A stretch of DNA of 64,000 nucleotides from Bolinopsis microptera (Eukaryota > Ctenophora > Tentaculata > Lobata > Bolinopsidae): NCBI RefSeq assembly GCF_026151205.1, contig NC_087072.1:11510169-11574168 (forward strand). Reading direction: 5' to 3'. The notes beneath the pieces were generated by a model. The model searched no databases, was not told where the DNA came from, and worked only from the letters and a program-made list of their open reading frames with translations. Positions 48,801-56,746 of this stretch are shown here, piece after piece (the stretch's first letter is position 1; each line of letters opens with the position of its first letter). The translations under genes were made by a program, and so were the position numbers.

Positions 48801-51752
48801 AGTAATATGATCTGGTAGACAGTGGTACGCAGACAGTGGTACGCAGACAGTGGTCCGCGGACCGTGGTCCGCGGACCGTGGTCGGGCTATCTCGATACTG
48901 CCCAATCGTGTGACAATCGTGTGACAATCGTGTGACAATCGTGTGACTATCGTGTGACAATCGTGTGACAATCGTGTGACAATCGTGTGACAATCGTGTG
49001 ACAATCATGTGACAATCGTGTGACAATCATGTGACTATCGTGTGACAATCGTGTGACAATCGTGTGACAATCGTGTGACAATCGTGTGACAATCGTGTGA
49101 CAATCATGTGACTATCATCGTGTGACAATCGTGTGACGAAATGAGAAGAAAGATTTGGAAATGATGTGAAACTTGAGACTAGTTATTTGGAAGAGTAGTG
49201 TTTTTTACAAATTTTCCGCTATTATCTCTATAATACACAGTTACAACGATCTAATCAATGATTTTAAGTTGTCAAATTGCCAATAACAGGGCATAATTTT
49301 AAAAAATGATGTTTTAACACACGTAATCCGAGACATAATTTCTGTGTTATCTTTGACCTTATCACTTGAAGTGTCACATTACCATGGCAACCAGATTATA
49401 CGTCGACAATAAATACTACAGATGCTACAGATGTAATAAAAAGAAGCTTACCTCCTGAGTTTGTTGTTGGAGAGGTCCAGGTGGACGAGGTTCTGTAGCT
49501 GGCAGATCTCCGGAGGCAGTCTGGAGATCTTGTTATTGTTGAGGTAGAGAGCAGTAAGGTGGCGCAGCTCCCACAGGTGTGGACTAAAGTTCTTGATTCC
49601 CTTGTTTTGAATATCTAACTCTGTCCAGCAGGTCGTCTTACCAGCTGCCACCTGCAATTAATTAATTAATCACTCAACTCATTAGCTAATTATTTGCTTA
49701 AATGGTCATTTGATAGACGTGTGCTTCTTGTTGAACAGGGTTTTAATTAATTCCAGTCGACATATCGCATCTCCTTGCAGCCCAATAACCCATATCCTAA
49801 TATTAACATCATTTAATATATCCCCATTTTATCAACAATTTAAACGTAGATTTGAATTTAAGTTTCAACTTAAATTTCGTTATAGTTAATCCTGACCATT
49901 ACAATAATATAATGATCTTTCATTCTTGTAAAATCCGGATTGGAATATTATTTATGAGTTGCATAGTTGAAATGTTTTCTTGGGTTAATTTCTATTGATC
50001 CCGTTTGATGCGATGAGGAAAAGGCTCTTATCAGTAAAGAAATTATTCAACGTAGTGAGTGTTGTAATTAGTGTTGTAATTAGTTTAAAACTAATTACAA
50101 CACTACAAATCTATTACATTTATTGAGATCATGAGTACGATGTTGTAACCTTGAAACGTTGAATAATTCCTTTCCTGATAAGAGCCTTTTTCTTGTCGCA
50201 TCAAACGGGATCAATAGAAATTTACCCAAGAAAATATCTTTCATTCTGCTATAACAATAATTTAATCTAAACGATAACTGTATGTTATTATCTATACGGA
50301 CAACGCTTTAATATACTACATACGTCATAGTAATAAAACACAGTAAAGTCCAAGTAGTGATCTGATCTATAGTTAGAGATCTGATAGTAATGATCCTCAC
50401 TGTGCTTCCTACTCAGTCTATTCTTATGATTTCTGTGGTATGAGCGTCTCTTGGATTTTTCGGATTTATCTGTAACCTTTTTTTCATTATGTGAGTTTAT
50501 CAACATCTGCTATGGTGGTACGAGGGAGAGTAATAAACATTTTACTTGAAATTAATATAATATTTTAAATCAGGCTTTCACAAATGAATAGGGTTGGCAA
50601 AATTTTCAGTTACTACTAATTTGAAAGTGACATTTGATAACTTTAGGTCGAGAGCACTCAGAGCAGGACCTATAGCTATATTGCAGATCTCAGTATATAT
50701 ATTGGTGGTCATTAGATCACCTGTAACTGGTTACTAAATGGTTGGTAAATGGTTGATAAATAGTTGGTAAATGGTTGATAAATGGTTGGTAAATGGTTGA
50801 TAAATGGTTGGTAACTGGTTGGTAAATGGTTGATAAATGGCTGGTAAATGGTTGGTAAATGGTTGATAAATGGTTGGTAAATGGCTGATAAATGGCTGGT
50901 AAATGGTTGGTTACTGGTTGGTAAATGGCTGGTAAATGGTTGATAAATGGTTGATAAATGTCTGGTAAATGGTTGATAAATAGTTGGTAAATGGTTGGTA
51001 AATGGTTGGTAAATGATTGGTAAATGGTTGGTAACTGATAGGTTAATGGTTGGTAAATGGTTGATAAATGGTTGGTAAATGGTTGGTAAATGGTTGGTAA
51101 ATGGTTGGTAAATGATTGGTAAATGGTTGGTAACTGATAGGTTAATGGTTGGTAAATGGTTGATAAATGGTTGGTAAATGGTTGGTAAATGGTTGATAAA
51201 TGGTTGGTAAATGGTTGGTAAATGGTTGGTAACTGATAGGTTAATGGTTGGTAAATGGTAGGTAACTGGTTGATAAATGGTTGTTAAATGGTTGGTAAAT
51301 GGTTGGTAAATGGTTGGTAACTGGTTGGTAACTGGTTGATAAATGGTTGGCCAAGAAAAATTTAAATCCACGTATGTTTCATTAATAATTTATTGTTCAA
51401 ATATGAAATGCTTATCCAAATTAGGCAATATAAATAAGCCCTAACGTCCGCAACTTTTTGGCTACCTGGCCTAGAATGTCCAGCAATCCAACTTACATCA
51501 CAAATGTTTACCTTCCAATTGTTCATATATTATTGTGTTATAAAGGCTATGAAAATGATTATTATATTATATAATGTGAGCCATACATACCTCCTCAGGG
51601 GATAAAATGACATACATGCGTCTTTTTCCATTTTCATATTTTTCACAGACCCCATTATAGGGATCTAAATTGGTTATCAAGTCTTGAGCCATTCTTCTTT
51701 CGTTTACATTGCTATCAGGACACATTTTGATGTTAAAAAGGATACCTGTCAT
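30840..51752 (-). CDS. CNOT6: CCR4-NOT complex subunit 6-like deadenylase (CCR4), complete
   Basis: Catalytic poly(A)-shortening nuclease of the CCR4-NOT complex, acting in cytoplasmic mRNA decay. Ten exons in transcript order: 51591-51752, 49452-49651, 46888-47041, 43010-43067, 42107-42166, 41473-41633, 37983-38134, 31723-31868, 31500-31600, 30840-31319. They close to 557 codons plus stop, the usual CNOT6 length. The N-terminus has RRMYVILSPEE. The leucine-rich repeats (about 65-170: LTALYLNNNKISRLPPEICQ, LPYELGRLFQL) bind the NOT1/CAF1 side. The endonuclease/exonuclease/phosphatase domain starts at SFKVMCYNILSD and keeps LQE (Glu 265), KHVDGCAIFF, NWDPEYSDVKL, GDFNSTPDS (Asp 419, Asn 421), GILDH (Asp 502) and SDH (Asp 541, His 542). 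All metal and catalytic positions look intact. Introns are long and filled with minisatellites and DNA elements. The ATG at 51750-51752 is the first in the exon; an upstream exon is not excluded. Confidence 0.97.
31869..34595. other. CNOT6 intron 7, 3' half
   Basis: Intronic on the minus strand. It contains CTTTTGGGCCACTCTGTA at about 32983, which resembles a mariner-type terminus (no partner found), the perfect palindrome at 33727-33761, and a short ORF from ATG 33674. No other structure seen. Confidence 0.45.
33727..33761. repeat. Perfect 17-bp-arm palindrome
   Basis: AGTATTTAGTATGAGAC, one G, then its exact reverse complement. It would form a tight hairpin. A small ORF starting at ATG 33674 (MLDENSIEPELNDELVEKYL) terminates inside the left arm (TGA at 33737-33739). 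Confidence 0.9.
34596..35400. repeat. 25-bp minisatellite, about 32 copies
   Basis: Unit AAGGTAGTGTGTAACAAGAA plus ATAGT, nearly perfect, with a few AACGTAG, AGCAAGG and TTTAAAGG variants. Because 25 is not a multiple of 3 and the minus-strand unit has no stop in any frame, it produces minus-strand ORFs of over 300 codons in overlapping frames. Located in CNOT6 intron 7. Confidence 0.98.
35401..36226. repeat. Degenerate segmental duplication
   Basis: Sequence at about 35390-35655 recurs at about 36035-36222: AACAAGAAATGC, GCCGCTCAATTTCCCGAT, then a diverged AT-rich part, and finally GACACGGATCTGTGCA. The two copies are directly repeated about 645 bp apart, next to the 25-bp array. The intervening DNA has no recognised gene. 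Confidence 0.6.
36222..36394. mobile_element. 163-bp MITE with 22-bp inverted termini
   Basis: Element 36227-36389 starts AGGGCAGGAACCGAGAGTGC and ends with its reverse complement (22-bp arms). AATTT flanks both sides as a possible 5-bp target duplication. Internal CATTCCCTGTCATT repeats. No coding capacity. Confidence 0.75.
36435..37417. mobile_element. hAT-like non-autonomous element with ACCGGG arrays, copy 1
   Basis: The 967-bp element 36443-37409 has inverted ends CAGGAGGTGACTGGGA and the complement of CAGGAGGTGACCGGGT, and a perfect 8-bp target duplication AGATTGAC (36435-36442, 37410-37417). Both subterminal regions carry irregular (ACCGGG)n blocks pointing inward. The core is AT-rich with no protein. 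An 8-bp duplication with CAG...CTG ends is typical of hAT elements; the family is inferred. It sits in CNOT6 intron 7. Confidence 0.85.
37471..37590. repeat. Inverted repeat rich in CTAG and AGCGCT
   Basis: TAACGATATTCGATAGCTAG at the left end is repeated inverted at the right end. Many AGCGCTAGC and TAGCTAGC palindromes lie between and continue to about 37740. It would fold into a cruciform. No target duplication identified. Confidence 0.7.
37853..37975. repeat. Tandem (CTTATTAACTAGCTAAC)n-like repeat
   Basis: About four to five diverged units of roughly 29 bp combining TTAACTTATTAACTAGCTAA and CCCACTTA. The array ends at the donor side of CNOT6 exon 7 (37983). Confidence 0.85.
38215..39507. 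repeat. 25-bp minisatellite, about 51 copies, in CNOT6 intron 6
   Basis: Unit ATGTTTCCTGTACTCCACTT plus ATAAT, with frequent single-base variants (TGCACTCC, CACTTGTAAT, GTGTTTCC). It has the same 25-bp period as the array at 34.6 kb, but an unrelated sequence. Confidence 0.97.
39712..39765. repeat. (CT)n microsatellite
   Basis: CT dinucleotides with regular GT interruptions (CTCTCTGTCTCTCTCT), bracketed by CACACTACACACT copies on both sides. Confidence 0.95.
39868..40410. repeat. G-tract minisatellite in CNOT6 intron 6
   Basis: About 14 units of a 20-24-bp block (GGCTCTATTATATAACAGTT, TCCT) each followed by 7-18 G. The organisation (homopolymer plus fixed block) mirrors the C-tract array at 29.7 kb, but the blocks differ. 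Plus-strand G-runs recur every 31-42 bases. Confidence 0.95.
40411..41472. other. CNOT6 intron 6, remainder
   Basis: Mixed AT-rich sequence; nothing recognised. Confidence 0.4.
41836..41945. repeat. 21-bp minisatellite
   Basis: About five copies of GGGTATCATGTTCATTGTCA (21-bp period) in CNOT6 intron 5. It creates short open frames on both strands. Confidence 0.9.
42288..42975. repeat. GATTGCATTG-type minisatellite with higher-order duplication
   Basis: More than 25 diverged units of 18-26 bp around AACAGATGATTGCATTGAAA in CNOT6 intron 4. A block of about 105 bp near 42585-42690 recurs almost exactly about 128 bp further on (42713-42818), so the array has grown by larger duplications too. 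Minus-strand ORFs of up to 185 codons here are artefacts. Confidence 0.9.
43155..44420. mobile_element. 1.26-kb inverted-repeat element with CCTCACAGAATGGCC motifs
   Basis: Starts CGGGTAAATGCCTCACAGAA and ends with the complement of CGGGTATTTGCCTCACAGAA. It is flanked by TA on both sides, which could be a 2-bp target duplication. The motif CCTCACARAATGGCC occurs about six times in the left half and in the opposite orientation twice near the right end. A 178-bp direct duplication lies inside (about 43384-43740). No credible protein. Located in CNOT6 intron 3. Confidence 0.65.
44895..46455. mobile_element. Element-like block with dispersed GTCACAGAGCATC motifs
   Basis: The motif GTCACAGAGCATC (variants CGTCACAGAGCTTC, GTCACAGAACATC) recurs at about 44952, 45117, 45317, 45337, 45634, 45961 and 46111, all in one orientation. 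Twice it is followed by CTTTGAGAGCCTA. The outer ends share TGACAAAAGTG in inverted orientation (about 44907 and 46433). I infer a non-autonomous element; borders are uncertain and no protein is seen. Confidence 0.5.
46525..46610 (-). mobile_element. tRNA-like sequence (SINE head or tRNA relic)
   Basis: On the minus strand: TGGTTAGAACG A-box region, anticodon arm TCTGC-CTTTCAA-GCAGA (perfect stem, anticodon TTC, Glu) and T-arm GGGTTCGAATCCC. Acceptor stem halves pair poorly, so it is probably a tRNA-derived repeat instead of a working tRNA-Glu. The 12-bp array begins directly at its 5' end. Confidence 0.55.
46606..46860. repeat. 12-bp minisatellite (CACATAATATCA)n
   Basis: About 20 units with ATACC and AACAC variants, ending about 28 bp before CNOT6 exon 3 on the minus strand. 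Open frames in both directions are artefacts of its period. Confidence 0.95.
47062..47373. repeat. 11-bp minisatellite (GTGACAATCNT)n, left part
   Basis: About 28 copies of TGTGACAATCG/A. The same array resumes in the same orientation at 48903, on the other side of the Merlin element, so one array was split by the insertion. Confidence 0.95.
47366..48910 (-). mobile_element. Merlin-type DNA transposon with 8-bp target duplication
   Basis: Element 47374-48902 (1529 bp) lies between perfect CAATCGTG copies (47366-47373, 48903-48910). Terminal inverted repeats start GGCAGTATCGAGATAGCCCG and extend, with small indels, for roughly 90-110 bp to AGTATCCCCTGAATCAAGCA. Subterminal CCGCGGACCACNGT units vary in number between the ends. 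Its transposase is of the IS1016/ISXO2 type, as in Merlin elements, which make 8-9-bp duplications. Inserted in the 11-bp array in CNOT6 intron 2. Confidence 0.93.
47773..48576 (-). CDS. Merlin/ISXO2-like transposase, C-terminally truncated
   Basis: 267 codons from ATG 48574-48576. An N-terminal zinc ribbon is visible (CPGC near 64-67, RCSPC near 88-92). The DDE domain begins VIVELDEAKFGKRKYNKGGY (first Asp), followed by MWVLGGVDRNTGQCFLLP and a second Asp in SIIYTDEWGAYNLL. The region that should hold the third acidic residue (usually in an H-x-N/Q-x-I-E type motif) is absent: after YNLLLQKTQKTQ the frame turns into unrelated residues and stops. The copy therefore looks catalytically dead and would need a full-length relative to move. 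The remaining N-terminal frame is intact, suggesting a fairly recent insertion. Confidence 0.85.
   Translation of the reverse strand: MITIKSRSFLVKYYQLPSSTTTTIPIPDMVLFCLMDEINGPTASLENARDFLFQKNLLKSSMSCPGCNASMSLVPCSSSKSPDGLIWRCSPCKKYKNIRTDSILSGQKLALKTFIQLLFCLSIKGLAGIAVSQMTGLSENAVSDWKIFIHTRIADWLLANPCPLGGPGVIVELDEAKFGKRKYNKGGYREGMWVLGGVDRNTGQCFLLPCPNNKRGATTLLPLIRRWILPGSIIYTDEWGAYNLLLQKTQKTQKLGLALETMRVLPA
48903..49137. repeat. 11-bp minisatellite, right part
   Basis: Continuation of the array at 47062-47373, about 21 copies. Confidence 0.95.
49974..50234. mobile_element. Fold-back element in CNOT6 intron 1
   Basis: Two arms of about 80 bp (left from TTTTCTTGGGTTAATTTCTA, right ending with its near complement) share GATCCCGTTTGATGCGA, AAGGCTCTTATCAG and ATTATTCAACG in inverted order. 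They flank a short core with its own inner inverted repeat (GTTGTAATTAG). No target duplication is clear. Confidence 0.75.
50235..50734. other. CNOT6 intron 1, middle part
   Basis: An open frame on the minus strand (about 50310-50506) with a basic, Ser/Arg/His-rich product ends in a GAC-GTATGT donor. It could be an alternative 5' exon, but it is not needed for the 557-aa product and has no recognised domain. Confidence 0.3.
50730..51352. repeat. 11-bp minisatellite (TGGTTGGTAAA)n
   Basis: About 56 units of TGGTTGGTAAA and TGGTTGATAAA with higher-order blocks, in CNOT6 intron 1. The minus strand is stop-free over about 200 codons (NHLPTIYQPF-type repeats), which is an artefact. Confidence 0.95.
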
Positions 51753-52557
51753 ACTCTGTGGCAGAAGTTTAAAAATTCCTTCAATTTGGCTACTCCTTGT
51801 TTACACGCTATATTTTAAAAACGAAGATTTTGACTATCAAGGCATACTATGGTATTTAAGGTAATAAAACCGCAGATCTGCACCCATTATTGAGGTAAAT
51901 GAAATCATTTATAATTTCCAAACAGTGAAAAATAGTTTCCACTGCGCCGCGCCGCTGGGGCTATATAATATAATATATATACAGGGCCAGGGGGGGCAAA
52001 AGTCAGTACCCATACGTTGGGTTTTATACCACCGCCATGGTTTATATTTGAGAGTTGTTGCTTTGCAGATGGCATACTGTACCTACTTGTTCAAGGATTC
52101 CGTCACAAAAATTTGAAAATTCGATTTTTGGGGTCCACACCCAATCAACATTGAATTGCTTATACTGGTGTTTGTGAATATGTTAGAGACTCCATTGTAA
52201 CATATCGCAATAGGTCATTTGATCCGGAATATAATCTGAAAAGATGGTGCAAAACGGATTTAAAATGACGAAGTTAACAAGCAATTTGTTTATCTCGTTA
52301 GCAAAATTGATTGGGTACTGAATGATTACCCAATTACGACACCGTAATTGGGCTCTCTGCACGATTCCACTTCAGACCCTCACCTAACAAGCACTCCATC
52401 AGGTTAAGGTCCAAATCACTTGACACTTATCACTGTGGGTGGAAGAGTTCTGGCACCTCTGTAACCCCTGATAGAGATTGTGCAGTTTCTGAGTAAATCA
52501 AAACGCAGTCGTTTTGTTTTAAAAGAACTGTGTCAAAATTAGTCTGCGTCTGACAAA
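51753..52557. other. CNOT6 upstream region and dispersed repeat
   Basis: Upstream of the CNOT6 start codon on the minus strand; 5' UTR and promoter are presumably here. From about 52085 it is dispersed-repeat DNA. Confidence 0.5.
52085..52430 (-). repeat. Dispersed repeat, copy 2 (inverted relative to 303-650)
   Basis: See the copy at 303-650. It is followed by GTGGGTGGAAGAGTT (52436), a block that recurs at 53268 with TGATAGAGATT following in both. Confidence 0.6.
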
Positions 52558-52695
52558 TAACATCACATTGCTGTACCATTGGCCTTTCTTAAGGCTGATC
52601 TTTTCAGCGAGATGTTTTAGGAACTGCGAAGCCTCAAACGCCATTCCTCCTGTAGTACTGAACACCAGTGGTGTGAAGGTAGCCTTTTCTACATT
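52558..52695 (-). mobile_element. LINE ORF2 C-terminal fragment
   Basis: The minus-strand frame reads FTPLVFSTTGGMAFEASQFL then KHLAEKI and GQWYSNVML. The FTPLVFSTTGGM-type block is common near the C-terminus of invertebrate non-LTR retrotransposon polyproteins. Short relic; flanks unrelated. Confidence 0.5.
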
Positions 52696-52859
52696 CAAGA
52701 AAACAACAATTTCAAGAAAACAACAATTTCATTTAATATCAGTTAAAGCAGACAAAAATATATGTTATACATATATAACTTGCACAAACTTTAGACCAGC
52801 TATCTTAGGATATACAGATATATATACCACACTCTCTTTGAATCTCATCTAGGATACGG

Positions 52860-53110
52860 CAGTGGCGTATTGAAGGGCCCCGCTGACCCCGCTGTGCGGG
52901 GGGGGCGCCGTCTTAGGGGGGCGCCAAATCGTCGTTTGAATGTGGGGCAATTTCAAAAACTCAACTAAAGTACTAGCAAAACTGCGCGTTTTGCTCTAGA
53001 AACACACTTTTTAGGAGATTTTACGTATCCTCCAAAATCACCTAATTTGTTCAATTTTAGGGAGGGGTGCCAAAAGGGGAGGGGGCGCCAACAGGGGGGC
53101 GCTTTTCGTA
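52860..53110 (-). mobile_element. Truncated copy of the CAGTGGCGTA miniature element
   Basis: Inverted and truncated copy of the element at 54162-54450. Shared words include GCTGACCCCGCTGTGC, GGGGCGCCAAATCGTCGTTT and AGTACTAGCAAAACTGCGCG. The last 25-30 bases and the second terminus are missing. Confidence 0.75.
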
Positions 53111-53868
53111 TTTGGGAGCAAAATGTTGGAATTCAAGTAAAAGAAAATTTCAAAGTAAGACAAAAAATCCCAGTGAGCATAAGAAATATAGAATGTACTG
53201 CCAAATTTTCACAATAAAATCCTGTAATTTTCGTAATAATTTAATGGTTACCTTCATGCCTAGTGGGTGGAAGAGTTTTGGTACCTCTGTAACACCTGAT
53301 AGAGATTACACAGGTTCAAGTCAATAATTGATCAACTCATGAAATGGTGGGAGGACCTAAAAGACCATGGTCCCATGTATGGCTATTACCCAAACCCAGC
53401 AAGACAACAAAAAAAAAGGGGGGGGGACCCCCAACCCATGTAGCTGAGACACCTCACAGCAAGTAGACCAAAGTGGCTCTTGCTTGTGAAAGGTGCGTCA
53501 ACTACCCGCCGAAGCGGTGGGTTGGGAGTCCCCCCTGGGATCATTTCGTCCGTAAAATTATATACAACATAAAATAGTACAGTAACCCAGCAAGACATGG
53601 CTAATATTGAAACAAAGCGCCGCTTGGCAAAATGCAGAGATTTCATTGGACGAGAGCAACTGTATCATTGGGGTTTATTGCTTTTGGCGAAGTTTGACTA
53701 CTGGGCAGCGCTCAGTATGGGGTTGTTTTGTAGCGCGATGCGTTACTGGGCCGCGCCGTGCATCCAATAACATGCTTCTCGCGAGATCCAATAATGCTTG
53801 TTCCCGAGATCCATTGACAAATGTTCTCCGCAGCTTTTTGTCCTTCATCAGTCTATTTGTCTTATCGA

Positions 53869-54120
53869 CTTGATTCACGATGTCAATCCTTCGTTGATTC
53901 ACGATGTCAATCCTTCGCAGCTCGGTGAGGCACAGTGGTGCATCTCGCCGATCTACCGAATTGAAGAGGTGTCGTTGCGAGACGAATTATTTGATGCGCG
54001 GAGCGGCCCAATACTGCATCGCGCTACAACTCATTGACTAACTTCAGCTTTCAGGTTATCTAGAAATGATAAGTGAGGCCTTACTGGGCGGTGCTCAGCC
54101 TGTCATCCCGCCGAATCTCT
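53869..54120 (+). repeat. Dispersed repeat (GATNCACGATGTCAAT family), copy 4
   Basis: Starts with a doubled TTGATTCACGATGTCAATCC, then follows the 25829 and 27065 copies through CCGATCTACCGA, GCATCGCGCTACAA and CTTACTGGGCGGTGCTCAGC. Confidence 0.65.
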
Positions 54121-54153
54121 ATTCGGGCTGAGTATAGAGTGAATTACGATCTC

Positions 54154-54458
54154 CATCGCCCCAGTGGCGTAACGTTGCCTGTTGGCGCCCCCCTGCCGAA
54201 AAATGCGCCCCCCTGTTGGCGCCCCCTCCCCTTTTGGTGCCCCTCCCTAAAATTGAACAAATTAGGTGATTTTAAAGAATACGCCGGTAAAATCTCTAAA
54301 AAAGTGTGTATCTAGAGCAAAACGCGCAGTTTTGCTAGTACTTTAGTTAAGTTTTCGAAATTGTCCCACATTCAAACGACGATTTGGCGCCCCCCTAAGA
54401 CGGCGCCCCCCTGCACAGCGGGGTCAGCAGGGCCTTTCGTTACGCCACTGCATCGCCC
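54154..54458. mobile_element. hAT-like MITE with 8-bp target duplication
   Basis: The 289-bp element 54162-54450 has inverted termini CAGTGGCGTAACG and is flanked by perfect CATCGCCC copies (54154-54161, 54451-54458). It is rich in GGCGCCCCCC blocks near both ends. There is no coding capacity. CAGTGGCG-type ends with an 8-bp duplication fit the hAT superfamily. Confidence 0.88.
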
Positions 54459-54629
54459 TGAAAAAAGTGCAAATGTTGTTTTCTTGAATTGGAAAAAAAG
54501 TGACATATGCGCTACAAAAGCTGCGCGCTGAATTAGATTGTAAGATCTGGATATTTGATTGTAAAATTGCATAAATGCGCCTACTTGTGCGTTTTAGAGG
54601 GTTCAATTACGCCAGGCTATGTTTATGAA

Positions 54630-55090
54630 CATAATAGCCTGGGGTCCCCAGGTAAGTGAGGCCGAGGTCGCCCCTCTGCTAGTATGTCCATGACTTAGCT
54701 TCCAGAGGATCATTTTGTTCAATGTCAGCTCCTGATGTCGTTGAGCATGACCTGAAAGTCTGAGCCTTCGCTGGGTTATCTTGGAGCTGACTTCAGGGAG
54801 CTCTATTGTGCTGTTACCCAGGAACTTGATGGTATCAGCATTCCTGATGTTCTGAGTTATGCATTAGGTTTAACCTTCATTCATTCTAAGTTGCAGCAAC
54901 TTAACCCTTTCTACCTCTTTGCAGTACATAACATGAACCGAGTGCTTCAATTGGAGAAAGGGTCATTCTTCCCCCCTTGTATTTACCAGGAGGGATGGCA
55001 CATGATGCTACAGACAGGTGATGTGTAACATATGTCTTTCAATCTGATCCCTGAGGAGAAGAGCTACGAGGGATAGATGAGATTTATGGC
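54630..55090. other. Unassigned repeat-like segment
   Basis: Begins with AATAGCCTGGGGTCC, also at 27210. It looks like retroelement-derived DNA of ordinary GC, but gives no readable frame. Confidence 0.35.
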
Positions 55091-55092
55091 TC

Positions 55093-55628
55093 ATGATTTA
55101 TGATTGTGCTCTGCCAGTTGCATCACTTGATTTAAATTATTGTATTATTACTCAGAAGAAATGTATAAGAATTCTATTCGGAGACCATAAAAGGTATGTA
55201 GACAAATTCAAAACATGTGCTAGAGTTAGACCGTTCGGCTCCCAACGTTTGGGTTGCGATTTTTATGTTAAGGAGTCTACCAAACCTCTATTTGCAAAAC
55301 ATAAATTACTAGCTGATTAGCTGTAGAGAACCTATATAGACTACGTTGCCTAATGGAATTTTTAAAGATAATTAAGACAAGAGTACCAATTTCAATGTTC
55401 TCTTTGTTCACCATATCTCATAGGAAATACAATATGTTAATCACACCTTCTCCAACTAAACAATTCATCTATAAATCAGCGTGGCTGTGGAATGAGTTTT
55501 GTAAAATTGGCTCATTTAATTTTAATTCCTCTTGTTCTTCTGTTAAGAATAAATTACAAAAGTCATTGATGAATGCCCAAAACAGGTATGGTGCTGAATG
55601 GAATGACAAAAATTTCACTGAATTCTAA
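55093..55628 (+). pseudogene. LINE ORF2 C-terminal relic
   Basis: Two consecutive frames read like the end of a non-LTR polyprotein: QKKCIRILFGDHKRYVDKFK and FAKHKLLAD, then, after a frameshift near 55320, CLMEFLKIIKTRVPISMF and KSAWLWNEF. The RILFG... and ...KSAWLWN patterns are typical of this region. No reverse-transcriptase domain precedes it, so the copy is 5'-truncated and broken. Confidence 0.65.
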
Positions 55629-56619
55629 GTTAAACACAATATAATCCAGGTATCGGCAGGCGCTGCCGCCAAACGACATTATCATGCATATACTGTTTGA
55701 ATGAAAACTGGCCACGGGCCTAAATATTACATATCAATCAATTACAATTCATTAATATTACCAATATTAAAAACTATCGAAAATATTCAAGAAAGTATTC
55801 TCTAGCCAAAGGGCTCAATATTTAGATCTAAATCTTCAATATTGTCTGGTTTATATCGCAACTTGGGCCCTCTGTCCCCCCTTATCGAAATAATAATCAT
55901 GCATATACTTCTTTATTTTCAGCAGCTAGTATGTTAGCGCGCATAACAAGGCGCGCTAGCATTTTACCGCCATTCTAGGTTTCACTGATTTCACAATACA
56001 CAATACACAATATGTCCAATTTGATTCTAATTGTTGCTCCTAATCTGATAATTCTAATGACAGTGACTGCTCCCTATTAACCAACCGACCAACATTTTCG
56101 GTCGAACCCTAAAATTACTAATACCAAATTTAAACCCCACATATGCGTGTATAGTCTCCAAATCTTCTCTCTGCTCTCGTGTCTCGGACTTTGTTCTTTT
56201 GAATGGAACTGTTTGTATACTTTAACAAATAGTGATTTTAACTTTGAGATAAACTGCTAGATTATTATATTTTTGTACCAATGTTCACCTAACTTAACGT
56301 CTCTCACTGACACCATCACCCGGCAACCAATTTTAAAGTATAATTTATTAACGATCTGACTACAGACTGGCGGTCAACGTTCCCCGTATAGTAGCTCAAC
56401 GGAGGGGGTAATCAGGGCACGTGTTAATGAAAAATGTACGTGTCCTTCCACAATCCCCTCTGTTGGGTCACACGTTATTGGGAAATGAGATCGCTATCGT
56501 GTAACTAGAAGCAGTATATGCAAAGTAATTTAGGTGATAGGTGATAGGCAATATGAAATTACACATCTGACTTTATTTTTATCCCGTCACCCATGGACTT
56601 ATCAATTAACGGCTGGTGG
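55629..56619. other. AT-rich spacer
   Basis: Nothing recognised beyond short repeats. Confidence 0.4.
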
Positions 56620-56746
56620 TGGTGTCATTGACCATTGTTAATGGTCTGGCCCGGCGCGCGCTACTTCGTAGCACTTGCCATCGAGAAGAAAGCGGCGCGC
56701 GCTACTTCGAAGAAATTTAGACGAGTAACATCCGTCAATGGTGTCA
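56620..56746 (+). mobile_element. GCGCGC-rich miniature element, copy 4
   Basis: The 111-bp element 56628-56738 (TTGACCATTG...CATCCGTCAA) has perfect 8-bp duplications TGGTGTCA (56620-56627, 56739-56746). Nearly identical to the copy at 26586-26693, so the family has been active relatively recently. Confidence 0.88.

Noticed and set aside
50310-50506. Basic Ser/Arg-rich exon of CNOT6
   Set aside because: The 557-aa product is complete without it, and including it would break the conserved SPEEVAAGK junction.
50712-51371. 219-codon minus-strand ORF rich in NHLPTIYQPF
   Set aside because: 11-bp minisatellite without interruption; no domain and no splice link to CNOT6 exons.
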